Source: Phycomyces nitens (lineage: Eukaryota; Mucoromycota; Mucoromycetes; Mucorales; Phycomycetaceae). From it: 64,000 bases of DNA. Below are positions 25,440 to 37,251 of the stretch, piece by piece. A model generated the notes under the pieces. The model saw only the letters and a program-made list of their open reading frames with translations. It ran no database searches and had not been told where the DNA came from. Position 1 is the first letter of the stretch. Each line of letters starts with the position of its first letter. Location of the stretch: contig JAHRBC010000002.1 in the NCBI GenBank assembly GCA_022702545.1, forward strand, positions 7,316,001 to 7,380,000, written 5' to 3'. The position numbers were made by a program, and so were the translations under genes.

Positions 25440-27200
25440 GACGAGATTCTTATTCACACACTAAAGTTAAAAGTATATGCATAGATAAAGTGCAATTGCG
25501 ATTTAACCAAGCAATTCTGATCAATATAGAGAGAACAAGATCCAAATGTGGGTATGGCGTGATGAAAGAGGGCATAGAAAGAGAGCAAAGGACCAAAAGC
25601 AACCCAATTCAGGTTTTTGAAAGGATGTATTTTTTGGGACTGGTATTGAAGCATTGTGAAGAGCAGGCAGAACAATTTGAATGAACGGAGATAGGAAGTT
25701 ATTACTTACATAGAATCCGTACATGTAGCCGGAATAGGGTTGATTGTAAACCATTTATAAGTATACAAGTCCAGTTCGCAAAGTACTATTAAAAAAGGGC
25801 GTTTATTCTAAAAGAATAACGGGGTGAAGGATCAAGATGGGATTGTATAGTCTATTAGAAATCTTATTAAGCATAAATATATCAGAATTATCTTCAAAAT
25901 TTATCAAGATAGTCAGCAAGGTGAACTAAGGTGAGGATCAATTCTTATATATGATATAGGTATTATTAGCCAAATTTCAAAATTAAGTAATATATGCTGA
26001 AGGTATTAATGAAGATTATCCATTGTAGTCAGTTTAAATGCCAAAAATATTTCTAGGCATTGGTGTTAAGAAGGGAAATACTCCAGAAAAAAGGGACGAA
26101 GTAATTGATGGTGGATCTTCAGATTGAAGGAAAGTGGAAAGCCATAGAGAAAACAAAGCCACAAGATTTAAAGGTGAGTTAAATGAGATATTAAAACCAG
26201 AAGATTTGAAGAGCACATTATGGCGTACTGGAATCCGGAATAACAAGCCTGCCTTTTTATTTGGGTATTCATGAAGTGGCCGGGAAAATGAGAGGAAATA
26301 ATCCAAGACAGCAAATTTGTCATATTATGGTTCAATTCTTCTCAAAGAAGGATGCAGAAGAAAAATAACACTGCCAAGACAGATAAAAGGTCGGACAAAA
26401 CCATGGCGCTCATAATTGTAGCATGGCTATAGAAGAAGAGCGATTGCGAGCTATGGATATTATAGCTGGTCTCAATTTCTTGGAAAAATAAGGAGACCAT
26501 GATTTGTGTACACCACTCAACGTGACGAGTAAGCAATAAAAATGTGAGCCCGCCTCCACCTACAAAAAAAAAGAGAGACCATGATAACCCCGGTGAACAA
26601 TTGAAGATATCTGTAAAAGTCCGAGGTATCAAAGAGATGTGTATAATGATTTACCATTCCAATTAGTAATAGTGTATCCATGGAGGGATTGGATTATTCC
26701 AGCAGTGCAAGATAATTAACTATGTTGAATCAAAGGTAACTACTATGTATGGTATATACAAGAAGGCGGCGACAAGACTGAGCGTCTGCGAGGGAATATT
26801 GAGATTGACTAAAGTGATTTCGAGATATCGACAAAAATGTAGATAAAACGAGCAAGGAAAGAAAAAAAGGTAGACCTCTCAAGATTTCGCCTTTTTTATA
26901 ATTGAAAAATTACATTATTTTTTGTGGTTATGTTATCGGCTCAAACACTTGGCATGTATAGCAAAAAAAAAAGCAGACAAAGACCGTCTTTTTACTCTGT
27001 TGGTCTTGGCAAAGGTGAGAGGGTGTAAAGGGTGCGCGGTTAAATATATTGGCTTACATGTCTCTCACACCAAAGATTGTGCAGCAGTACATGAGAATAC
27101 AAGGAGTAGTAAAACAGTGAGCTGTTAAAGTAAGAAATAATCAAAGAAAATACTAAAGAGAGCGATACCTTGGGCTTTGTTGGTTTCTTGACAGTTGGAG
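25440..27200 (-). pseudogene. Possible membrane protein gene, decayed (copy B)
   Basis: Counterpart of 4821-6690. Hydrophobic minus-strand segments recur at 25454-25754, 26034-26306 and 26342-26632 with many substitutions. An extra stop lies in the segment near 27540, and the solo LTR at 27214-27416 splits the same segment. As with copy A, coding status is uncertain. Confidence 0.22.
26504..26574. mobile_element. Short retroposed insert with poly-A and 11-bp duplication
   Basis: About 71 bp is present only in copy B and is flanked by GAGACCATGAT at 26493-26503 and 26575-26585. The insert ends in an A-rich run (nine A residues and then GA). The long target duplication with an A tail is what LINE machinery makes when it inserts a truncated RNA. 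Source RNA not recognised. Confidence 0.65.
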
Positions 27201-27213
27201 TCAAAGTTGAACA

Positions 27214-27416
27214 TGACACGGTTTATTTTATTCACCGGTGTTTGTTGTATCGCTCATCGCAGTGAACTTCGAAGTAGTGATGTATCTGTAGAAATGCTTC
27301 GAAGTAGTTAAATAGTCTCTTAATCTGTTCTTTATTAAAATTGTATTTCTACCCGTATCCATTTTCTTGTCACTGAGTTGGACATTTATACTACATAACC
27401 AACCCACCATGTGTCA
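27214..27416. mobile_element. Solo LTR or LTR-like element, 203 bp
   Basis: It begins TGACACGG and ends CATGTGTCA, so the ends are an inverted TGACAC/GTGTCA. It is flanked by AACA (27210-27213 and 27417-27420). Copy A shows the empty site GTTGAACACTAG near 6477. Inside is a short direct repeat, CTTCGAAGTAGT. It has no coding capacity. Confidence 0.7.
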
Positions 27417-28189
27417 AACACTAGTGAATTTTGTATTTTCTGCACTCCAGGGTGGTCCGTGCACTGGTTGCATAAAATAATCAGTCGGTAAATTAGGGAC
27501 ACAAAAAGGTCTTGACAGTCACTGGACAAACGGTTTCATCCAAAAGAATCAACAAAAATAATGATACATTGGGTTATCCCAACCAGCAAAGAGACAAATG
27601 ATCATAAGCACAACTGTTTTTGAATGAGCTGTTGTGGTAGACGTCAAAATGTTTTTTTTGGGGATGAGCAGTTATCATTAGATCCAAGACCTACTGACAT
27701 GAACCGTTGTATTTTTTATTAAATTGCATATTGTCGTTACTAATTGACCATGGCTGTAACTGACAGTATTTTTATGTCAATAATAAAGTTTAGGACGATC
27801 TTGCAGATAGATCCAGGCTTCAGATAGCCAAGTATGCAAGGTTATATGATATAGTCGATAGTCTCCAAATCAAATAAAATAAAATGTTTTTAAGAGTAAA
27901 GTGCTTGTTTGTTTTAGCATTCAATATAACAGTAACGTTAGACTGACCGGTTTTGATTAGCAAGGCCAAGAATAAGCTATTACTTTATATTCATAATTAA
28001 TTTGCTCTTGGTCATCTATACAAGCGTAGTAGGTCTGCCAGTTATCGTAATTTTTGCATCACTGTATTTGTCGTGTATATATACCTGTAATTTAGTTTAC
28101 TCATAAAACCCATAATATTCTCTAATTGACTCCCATTAGTCTAATCCTACCAGCTCTTTACCACTGGTTCAATGTCGTAACACCTATTA

Positions 28190-29118
28190 TTCAAGTGTGT
28201 GTAACTGACATTTAGAATATACAATGACCAGTCATCAATAACAGCGAACATGAGCCTAACAATTAATATATTTCTATAATTTACAGGAAGAGTCAAATGC
28301 AGATCAAGACGGCATCGAAAAACTATAGATAATTAACAAGAGTAAATTTAGTCTAGCAACAATTTTTAGAGAACCTCGTTAATGCCAAGTATAAAGGTAC
28401 ATTTCGATATAATGAAATCTATCGGCTCGACTGCCGTCCAAGAAAGTTAAGAATCTGTTTTCTCACAAACTTGGTTCTTACGAGAATATTATCAGCTTTG
28501 ATAAGAGTTATATTTGTGTGTCGTATAGCTTGTACTACTGATAAATCTTGGAATGCAATTGTATGAATATTACTTCATATATGGCTGCAATAGTTTGTAT
28601 TGAATAAATGAAATTTTTATATAAATATCCCTACTGCAATAGCATCAATCTTTGACAAGATTTATTTGATATTTAAACAGTCAGATTATATACTTGTATA
28701 TGTTTCACTAGAATAAATATATATATAGAAAATGATTAATTTTTGGTGTATTATAAACTCATGTCCGTGCAAATACACCCAAGCTATAATACAGCAAGCT
28801 GCAGTTTTGATTACATGCCAATAGTAATTAATCAAACAGTCGTATTTAACCCTTTTATTCATTCCGGGTATTTAATAAAAACAGCAATATGCCTCATGAA
28901 TGATTTATCTGCAGTAATTTTATTCAACGAGGTCTTGGCTTCAAGTTCCTATTCAGTTTATGCTCGTGGTACCTTTTTAAATATACCCGGAATTACAGAG
29001 ATATAAGTAGACAGTCTACCACCAAGATGTCTTTGATATATCTTGGAATATACCGACGATCTTGTATATAAATACTCCTCAAACTAATATTTGCAGCTTT
29101 GTCTGAGCACCTTACTTT
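28190..29118. other. Intergenic, AT-rich, upstream of F-box gene
   Basis: An 87-codon frame at 28743-29006 is AT-rich and unrecognised. TATA-like stretches occur near 28720 and 29068 (TATATAAATACTCC). The latter sits about 90 bp before the preferred F-box start and may be its promoter. Confidence 0.4.
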
Positions 29119-29157
29119 TTGGAGTATTCAATCATACGCTATTTTTATAGTCGCAGT

Positions 29158-30999
29158 ATGATATTGGGCGCTCCCGTTGAAATATTCAAGCTGGTTGCCG
29201 ACCAGCTAGACGAGAGAGACCTTTATGAATGTACGATTGTGTGTAAGCTATGGCATAGCCATTTCCAAGCGATTCTGTGGAGAAAGGTTGTATTGTCTGC
29301 ACCTGTAGATTTGCACATTATTATCAACGGGTACCACAATTTCCCAATCAGCTTGTATCGCAACGGGGGATTTATACGGGAGCTACATCTCGAAAAAGAC
29401 GCCTATGCCAACTCACGACAATTAAAAATACTACAGCACTTTGTTCGTGATCTACGACACCTTGTGATCTCGGAACATGGACCGTGCTTTGGAAGTATTA
29501 AAAGTGCAATATCTTGGGAATTGTGGCGAAAACTGGTGACTCTAAACATCATATCTGGGCAATCTCGGCTAAATGACCAGATCAGTAAGGACCATATGTT
29601 GGAAGGCTTTCAAGATAACATGAGCCGGTTGTCTCGTATCCGCTGCTCTTTACCAAAAACAGATCCTTGGAGACTAGCTGATTTGGAGACTCTTCATTCA
29701 TGTCTACCGTCATTGAAGCAACTTTCTATTGATTTGGCTATCGACATATCCATAGAAGATCTCAGTACTACTAAATATGTTCTTCCAGCTTATAATATCG
29801 AGAGTCTTCATGTCGCTACATTTGTTGACCATCCCCTATGGACCTACTATATTCCTAGAAAATATCCGAATCTACAAGAATTGGTATTTGATAAAGTAAC
29901 CGCCATGGTTAAAGATCCAAGATCCATAAAGCACCACTCGAGAATCCCTATTGAAACCCCATCGCAACTTCCTTTTCTGAAAACGGTCAAGGTCTCATAC
30001 GAAGCTAATTGTGAATGTGATCCCGTGCTATTTAGTAAATCGGTACTAAGCAGTACATCTATTAGAGAGTTGAGCTACACACTTTCGTTTTACGGGTACT
30101 TTGTGGATAATATTGTTCAAGCCTTTGGAAAAAGTCTTTCTTGTTTCCCCAAAACAGTCGAAAAGCTTTTCATATCTACATTTGTCAATCTGGCTATCCC
30201 TCCAAACTTCAGTCTTGGTATCCGTGCATTTCCTCGCCTTGTCGAGCTACATATCGAGATCCCCGAAATTGACATTGGGATTGATAGTTTATTAAGAGAT
30301 TGTAAATCTTTGAATAAGCTGAGGCTAAAGTCTGTTGTGCTGAATCCATTAGTCGATAAATACTCTAAATCTCAACCCCATGGACTTCAATATGTCGAGC
30401 TTGAAAATACAACCTTTCACTGCAATATGTTGAACTACCTGTCTTGTCGCTGTAAAGATCTGGCCTCCATGATATTGGTTGACTGTAGAATCGAGGGTAC
30501 CGTTGACAGAAACGACGGGTTTATGCAGATATCAATGTGCGAAACAAGCTTCAAAGTCTTGTCGTTTACTCGAGTGTATTTCAAGGCAGTCGACTCGGAG
30601 TGGAAGACAAATAGTGCAATCAACCTTATTTTTTTCGAGTGGTTGGACAATAACCTAATCGATCAATCGACTTTTAGCCAGTCATCTGATATAGACTGTG
30701 ATATTACCATTTATGTCCCAACTACATGGTACCATATTCATTACTTTTGTCCAAGACACAAGGCCGGAATAGGTTATGAGAATCTTGATTCCTCTGCCGC
30801 CGAAGAAGTAAAGGAGTACATGAAAGCTTTTGGGTCTAAAGATGTCGACGGGTTTGGTGTCAGTGACAATGTCGTACGTAACTATTTTGGGCATACTAGC
30901 CAAGGTAGTTGGAAGAGTGATTTGCCAGGAGGTTTTGTGGTATTCTCATGCAGAAAGGTAGAGAAACAAATACTAGATAATAGTGAATATTTGCAGTGA
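29158..30999 (+). CDS. F-box protein, LRR-like C-terminus
   Basis: One intronless frame of 613 residues from the ATG at 29158; an upstream ATG at 29119 would add 13. The N-terminus is an F-box: MILGAPVEIFKLVADQLDER, then DLYECTIVCKLWHSHFQAIL and WRKV. F-box proteins bind Skp1 and bring substrates to SCF ubiquitin ligases. The rest has irregular Leu-rich stretches (LETLHSCLPSLKQLSIDL, KYPNLQELVFDKV, FPRLVELHIEIPEI), consistent with leucine-rich-repeat-like substrate binding. The start at 29158 is preferred because it opens directly on the domain. Substrate unknown. Such genes are typically numerous and fast-evolving in Mucoromycota. Confidence 0.85.
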   Translation: MILGAPVEIFKLVADQLDERDLYECTIVCKLWHSHFQAILWRKVVLSAPVDLHIIINGYHNFPISLYRNGGFIRELHLEKDAYANSRQLKILQHFVRDLRHLVISEHGPCFGSIKSAISWELWRKLVTLNIISGQSRLNDQISKDHMLEGFQDNMSRLSRIRCSLPKTDPWRLADLETLHSCLPSLKQLSIDLAIDISIEDLSTTKYVLPAYNIESLHVATFVDHPLWTYYIPRKYPNLQELVFDKVTAMVKDPRSIKHHSRIPIETPSQLPFLKTVKVSYEANCECDPVLFSKSVLSSTSIRELSYTLSFYGYFVDNIVQAFGKSLSCFPKTVEKLFISTFVNLAIPPNFSLGIRAFPRLVELHIEIPEIDIGIDSLLRDCKSLNKLRLKSVVLNPLVDKYSKSQPHGLQYVELENTTFHCNMLNYLSCRCKDLASMILVDCRIEGTVDRNDGFMQISMCETSFKVLSFTRVYFKAVDSEWKTNSAINLIFFEWLDNNLIDQSTFSQSSDIDCDITIYVPTTWYHIHYFCPRHKAGIGYENLDSSAAEEVKEYMKAFGSKDVDGFGVSDNVVRNYFGHTSQGSWKSDLPGGFVVFSCRKVEKQILDNSEYLQ

Positions 31000-32286
31000 G
31001 AATCTCTTTGCATTTGTATTTAATAAAAAGCAAATTGACATGCTTGTGTAATCTAGTTTTAACTGGTACGACAAGTACTTGCTATGATTAAATGTTACGT
31101 TGGATTACATAATTAATTATCTGGAAACATTCTAGAGAATATTGCTAGATTTCGTCTGGCGAGTAGTCTACCTGAAAACAAATATATATAAGGATGTTGG
31201 TATGAATTCCATGTAAGATTGGGCTATCTTTTTTTACAGAATTCTAGTAATCATATAGATTTTATGTATTCTGTCCGAGATTAGTATACTTTTATAGGCT
31301 AGTTAAAACTAATTCCTTGTTTTAAACCTGCCAAAATCTAATCTTTTGATTAGATTCTGAAAAGGTATAGAAAGATATGATCCTATATGGTAAAATAATA
31401 TTAAGTTTATACTTGTATAAAACAAACAGGTCTATGGCTTGATTCTTGAATATAATGCCAATTAGCACACACCAAATCAACAGTGTTTAAGAACTATAAC
31501 AGTTATATCCCGTTTTTTTAGATATATAATATATATACCTAATTAATATAAAAAATGAATAATATAGTGAATTTTTATATATCCGAGGGTTTATGTATAT
31601 GTGCGTTTTATTAAAACACCCTTGCGCCAGCCTAATCTATCCATCCTTTCTCAACTATTATTAGAAACCCCCTAGTAAAGAACAGATATGTAGACGGCAA
31701 GCATGGCTGCTTAAAAGATCAACTTTTTGAAACACTAGAGCCTTTCTTGCAAGGTACCAAGAGTTTAATGGATTATAAATACACTTGACCACATTGTAAT
31801 TAAACAAGCTTGCCATTTCCTCAAAATTGAATCCAATATTGATGCGATGTGTATTGCAGTTTGCAATAAATGACAATAGGATATCAATTGACAATGTGCT
31901 TGGGAGTTATGTTGTTGTTGGTAACGTGTTTAATTACATGGGCTCGTAGGCCCAAGTAAAACTAATATAATTCCAACGATCTATCCTACTGTAACTTGGC
32001 TGCTAATAACATCCTGATGGTTCACCACATGCACATCTTTAAAATAAAATAAAATAAAATGGTAATGTCTACAATACACATCTTTTTAAATCTTTCTCTC
32101 TTGGTCTTTAAAGTGGTCCAAGTATGCACAAACAGACGGTCAAGCAAGAGCATGCAAATACAACTCAATCATTTCCATTGAGAATAAGACAGACAAAAAG
32201 CAGTGGGCAAATCTGGGCTTATTTTCAATAGTCGTGACTATCCCTCTTGTTCAGTCATTGTAAATTAGCTCTTCTTGATGGCAGCC
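31000..32286. other. Intergenic between F-box gene and SPT3
   Basis: No gene supported. It contains a short AAAAT tandem run near 32040-32060 and AT-rich sequence. Confidence 0.6.
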
Positions 32287-33543
32287 ATGGAACCAAAAAA
32301 CGTAAAACGGTTTGATTAATCTACAAAACCAATGCTCATCCAGACATTGTTATTCTTTTATCTTGTAGATAAAGTATCGCTTTCAAAGTGAGATTCAACA
32401 AATGATGTTTGTGTTTGGAGAGGTGGCAGGTCCATTGCCCGAAACCACGTTGCTGGTAGAAGACATTGTCCGATCCCAAGTAATTGAAATTGTATGTCTT
32501 GAGATTATTGCTTGGATTCAACCACACCATTAATTGACTTGATAAATAGCTTGTACAGGCTGCAGCACAGGCAACCCGTCGTAATTCACGGTATCTTAGT
32601 GCAGAGGATCTTATTTTTCTTATGCGCCATGACCGAGCCAAAGTAAATCGGCTGCGATCTTTCTTGAGCTGGAAAGATGTCCGCAAGAATGCAAAGGATG
32701 CATCTGGGGATCAGGTAGATGAGATGGTCGAAGAAGCAACGTCAGGTTAGTTTTATGGTCTGGACAAACAGTTTGTCTAGAGTGTTTAGGCCTGGTATTG
32801 GTATTGACTGGCCCAAAACAGGGAAACTTTATCGTAGTATTATCAAACTCCCGTGGGAATTGGTAAACCAATTTCTGGATGTCCTTGTCAAGCCCAGTAA
32901 CCCTGAAGAAGAGTCGGATGATGAAGACGATTTGGAAGCCTACATGGATTCTGTCCAGCGGTTAAGAGACGCGGACGAAATCACAAGGGCCATGACAAGA
33001 GAGGAATACGTTCACTATTCAGAGTGTCGCCAGGCATCATTTACATATCGAAAAGGAAAACGGTTTAGAGAGTGGTCAAATATGAGTTCATATGTAGATG
33101 TGCGACCCAATGATGATATTGTGGACAGTCTTGGATTCCTGACGTACGAAATGGTCTCAAAGCTGACCAGGACAGCTATCCAGATCAAGAACGATCTCTG
33201 CAAAGCAGGAGGAGCCAAAAAGGACGACGAAACGCCAGGTATGAAACGTAAACGAGATTCTGAGGATGATGGTGCTCCTGAAACAGAAAAGGATAATGAA
33301 GACACAGACAATGGGCCTGGGGCTGGTGGGGCCAGTGCGACTCCCCAGAACGATTCCGAAGACTCTTGTTCTCCAACAGCAAATGATACCGACGGCATCG
33401 GTCTGTTTTTGCAGCCTAGTTCAGAGCCAACTCCCCTACAGCCAGAGCATATCCATGAGGCCTTTCGCCGGATGCAGCAGACAATCCAGCCGATGAGGAA
33501 CTTTAGAGGTGGGCTGGCTAGAACCCGTCTTTCATTAATTTAA
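32287..33543 (+). CDS. SPT3: Transcription initiation protein Spt3 (SAGA subunit)
   Basis: Four exons: 32287-32301, 32369-32491, 32559-32745 and 32822-33543. Introns of 66-76 nt have GT-AG ends and the phases join, giving about 348 residues, close to yeast Spt3. Spt3 is a SAGA coactivator subunit with two histone-fold-like regions that helps place TBP. Diagnostic stretches are MMFVFGEVAGPLPETTLLVE, ARNSRYL-type SRYLSAEDLIFLMRHD, KLPWELVNQFLD, and the C-terminal CRQASFTYRKGKRFREW. Start MEPKN fits a very short first exon. The tail after residue 250 is acidic and low in complexity, as is common in fungal homologues. Confidence 0.92.
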
Positions 33544-33820
33544 TATCAATACATCTTTATCTCTATTGTTTGTTCGCTGCCATCTAAGACTAGATTAAAG
33601 AAACTGCTGAGCATGTTGGTTTGGGCTTGGGTTTGGATTTGGATTTGGGTTATTGGGATGGTGGGACAGTAAGCAGATGATGAGCAGGTTAGTCCTGGTC
33701 GTAATAAAAAAAACGGTTTGTGGTTATTAGAAGAAGAAGAAAAGTACATGTTATATACATTGGAATCATTCAATAAACAACTCTATTGGGATGGGTATTC
33801 TCTCTACAATGGCAGAACCA

Positions 33821-34303
33821 TCAATATATCTGGCCATATGTTTCTCTAAGATTGACCATGTGAAAAATGGCAGTATAATTGTACCAGATTCCTCCCATGA
33901 CAAACAAGTGCCACAACTGATGCGAGTGTCCAAGATGATCAAACTTTCCAGGCCAGATACGCTCAGGAAGTTGGTTTCCATACACAATAACTCCAATAAT
34001 ATACGAAGTGATTGATTTTGAAAAGGGCGAAAGGAAGTTGGCGGTTTCTTTGGGTCCATTAGCAATACAGAGATGAACGATTGGTATGACGGCAGAGCTG
34101 GCCATTACGACAAAAAAGGTAGTTCTCAGCCATCGACGCTCTTGATCAGCAAAGAGAAAATTAACAACACAAATAATAATAATAAATAATAATAATACTA
34201 ATAATATTAATAATAATAATACTAATAATACTAATAATACTAATAATACTAATAATACTAATAATACTAATAATACTAATAATACTAATAATACTAATAA
34301 TAC

Positions 34304-34334
<31 letters not shown>

Positions 34335-35431
34335 AGTTGGTTGCTTACCACTGTGATCGAACCAACTCATAAATGGCATAGCTACACCAAGCACAGCCAT
34401 GGATCCAGTGGCAGTAATATAGGTATTTCTCCAGATATCATGGTTATAGAATCCATAATACTCACACAAGATGATGCTTGCACAAATGAGAACAGAAATG
34501 CCAACATAATCAAGGCAGGCAACTTTGCGGTATGTTTGCAAGTCGCTGATTCCAGATAAAGTGTGCCAGACTGTAGAGCACAACAGACACTTGCAGGCTG
34601 CAATAAAGAATATGCCAAAGAATACCTTGTCTACAATCGGAATATCTGACAGGACCGGAGAGTACATCAAATGGTATGTTCCCATCATGGCCAAAAAAAC
34701 GAGGCCAAACAGATGAGTATAGATGTTGCCGGTCTCATTATGGACATAGAGAAGTGAATACCAGCATTCAGCAGTCGAATTGAGGAAACGATAGCCAGTA
34801 TAAATGTTCTGTAAAGATGGTTAGTGGCCATTTTGGTGAATTGATGGCTTACCTCGTTGTTTCGCCATGGAATAGGCAGCTCTTCATAGTGCAGGAGTCG
34901 CTTGGCTCCATTAGCCATAGCCCCCTTGATTTGGTCCATATGGTCGCTTGCCAAGTCAGCCATCTCGTGAAGCTTTTCATTGACCCGATCACGCACTTGG
35001 GATGCTCGTAAAAAGGCGTCTGCAACATGCCCATCAAACTCTTCTAGTCTGAGCATCATTTCATCAATCGTGTCATCAATGGTTTCGTTGGATACGATCA
35101 TCGATGTCTCTAGTTCTCTATAGCACTCTGACAAATCCATCAATGCCTGATCAAGTGCCTGGGTTATGGTATCCATGGAGATAAACTCCTTTGTGTGAAG
35201 GGACTTTGTGTGCCATTCTTGCTCGAGACGCTCGAGAGTGTTGTAGGTGGTCTGGATCTTGTAAAGAGAGTATTGTTGGAATTTCTTGGAGTCACTATTT
35301 ACGGTCTGTTCAAACAGAACAAGGCGAGACTTGAACTTGTGGAGAAGAGGTCCCACTCTCTGTTTAAGAAACAGATTCATGTCCAGAGATTCGTCCGTGT
35401 GTAATGAGGTGTTGGTCTGGATTGTCAGCAT
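33821..35431 (-). CDS. PAQR-family seven-helix receptor (Izh3/adiponectin-receptor-like)
   Basis: Three exons on the minus strand: 35431-34853, 34808-34349 and 34140-33821, about 452 residues. The first ~190 residues are helical and soluble (a long coiled-coil-like extension). The PAQR core follows: VHNETGNIYTHLFGLV, STVWHTLSGIS with the zinc-type His region, and PERIWPGKFDHLGHSHQLWH near the end. Family members are membrane proteins with a zinc-bound ceramidase-like core; the long N-terminus resembles fungal Izh3. Intron 1 is only 44 nt. Intron 2 (34348-34141) is mostly a trinucleotide-derived repeat. The gene is divergent from the CBS gene across about 620 bp. Confidence 0.88.
34175..34336. 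repeat. AAT/AATACTAAT repeat inside PAQR intron 2
   Basis: Runs of AAT and a 9-bp-like pattern AATAATACT fill most of the 208-nt intron. Read as protein it gives Leu/Ile/Ser-repeat frames, which are not coding. Confidence 0.95.
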
Positions 35432-36048
35432 GTGGATTAAGAGATTAGGAGGATAAAGAGTAGAATACAGCCCAGACTTGTATTGGAAACGGAATATTTA
35501 TACTATAGCTTTAATAATAACAGCAGTATATCCTTTTAGAGATAAGCCAAAAGCGTACTTGAGCTTATGCTGTGTTGGGAACATGAAGAGCTGCAGGCTA
35601 TCCATAAATAGACATTAGTTTAACCGATTGAATGACAACAGGGGTCTTGGGTGCTCCATCCAAGCACACAAATGTGTTAATGTGTGGTGCACATGTCACC
35701 CAACATATGGTGCTGTCATAATCTCTGGCATGAGCCATGTAACATAACATCCTTTTTGAATCCTTAATTGCTGGCTGCAACAATTATATACAAATATTAA
35801 TTCTAGGCATTTTTGGCACTAGACAAGTTTTTGCTTGTGAAACTATCGCTATTCTGTGATGTTTATGAATTACACTAGAATTACACCAGAATTCCGGTTC
35901 CAAACACAAATCATTCCAAGATCACCTCATTTGCCAAACTTATTTTATTTTTTATAAGCTTGTATTTATGCACCCATCATCTCCGACATAAAACCGCCAA
36001 AAAAAAGTTTCCTGGGTGTTCATTTCTGCTCTCCTTCTTTCTCTTCAA
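35432..36048. promoter_or_regulatory. Shared divergent upstream region, PAQR and CBS genes
   Basis: The two starts face away from each other. A T/A-rich stretch (TTATTTTATTTTTTATAAGC near 35940) and a CT-rich leader (CTCTCCTTCTTTCTCTTCAA) lie just before the CBS ATG. A 61-codon minus-strand frame at 35598-35783 is unrecognised. Confidence 0.4.
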
Positions 36049-37113
36049 ATGGTCACTAGCATCACCCACCTCAAGCCAAACAACCTTAGTCTGGCCCACA
36101 GCAAGCTGCGTCTGATTGCCGTCAGTCCAACTGTCTCGGTCCAGACGGCACTCAACTTGATGTACAAGAACAAAATCACCTCTCTGCCCATCTTTTCCCA
36201 CAACAACACCACCATTGTCAGCATTGTCAACTTATTCGATATCCTCTTGTACTTGGTCAGCGACTTTCGGTCAAGCGTCCAAAAGGATGAACGCAAACTC
36301 AACGAACCCATTGAGAATGTCCTCGGCCTGGACTCCGACCGTGAGAGTTACCGTGTGTACCAGTGCGACTGTCAAGACGAACTTCTTGAAGCAAGTATTG
36401 AGATGCACAATCCATTTGTACTTACTTGTGTTTAGACACTCAAACTATTTGCCTCGGGAATCCATCGTGTTCTGGTCGTAGACTACAGTGACAAGAATGA
36501 GAATCCATGGTTACTCTCCCAGACAGACGTCATTCGTCACATAAGCGGTCACTTGGATTGTATCGCCGATCTTGTCTCGGTCGAAAGCACGGTCGAGTCC
36601 CTTGGGTTCCTGAAGAACAAACCAATGGTGACTGTTCCTCTCAGCCAATCAGCGTTGGAGGTCTATCGTCTGATGGCCAAGAAAGATCTCGGCGGTCTGC
36701 CCATTGTTGACAGGTAAATATGTCAAGCAATGACATTCTTCTAATAAAAGTTGGTACAGTGAAGGAAGGCTTCAGGGAGATCTCTGTCTCGAGGACCTGC
36801 CGGGTGCAAATCTGGAGATGATTGAGCAGCTAGTGCTTCCATGTGGAGACTATGTAAAGGTAAGGTAGCAACCAAGGAGCGAACGGGGATACTAAAGAGA
36901 GAGGGAGGGGCTATGATCGAGTAGAAGATGGCAGGACATCAAGTCATCACACCCACAGCCACACCCACAACTTCCCTTAAAGACATACTGGCCACCATGG
37001 CCAAGGAGGATACTCACAGAGTGTGGATTGTCGACAGCCAAAAATCACTCAAGTTGATCGGTGTCGTCACCATGTCAGACATCATTAATCTCTTGTGTAA
37101 GAAGCACCACTAA
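36049..37113 (+). CDS. CBS-domain protein (AMPK-gamma/Sds23-like)
   Basis: Four exons: 36049-36390, 36436-36713, 36760-36859 and about 36925-37113, roughly 302 residues. Four CBS-like units are visible: SKLRLIAVSPTVSVQTALNL with MYKNKITSLPIF; LKLFASGIHRVLVVD with LLSQTDVIRHISGHL; MVTVPLSQSALEVYRLMAKK with DLGGLPIVD; and VITPTATPTTSLKDILATMA with HRVWIVD and LIGVVTMSDIINLL. Pairs of CBS domains bind adenine nucleotides and regulate kinases or phosphatases. The order fits Snf4/AMPK-gamma or Sds23 families; I cannot choose. Intron 1 (36391-36435, 45 nt) starts GC, with the typical GCAAGT donor. The last acceptor could be 36924 or 36927. Confidence 0.85.
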
Positions 37114-37251
37114 AAAACTACCCATTTCAAAGCACTCTGAATAGTGTACATTTTACCAAACAACCTTTTTTTTTTTGCAAACGAAAAAAAAAAAATAACC
37201 AAAATATAACAGTAACAATAAACATTCTACATATAAATAAATACACTTGTT

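Larger units (their letters stand above)
20177..28190. repeat. Segmental duplication, copy B
   Basis: Direct repeat of 1-7250, longer because of three insertions: solo LTRs at 24859-25368 and 27214-27416, and a short poly-A-bearing insert at 26504-26574. Homology ends at about 28190, where copy A passes into TNP2-transposon territory. Confidence 0.93.

Noticed and set aside
34161..34351. Long Leu/Val and Ile/Ser repeat reading frames
   Set aside because: They come from the AAT-type repeat in PAQR intron 2; splice borders on both sides remove it.
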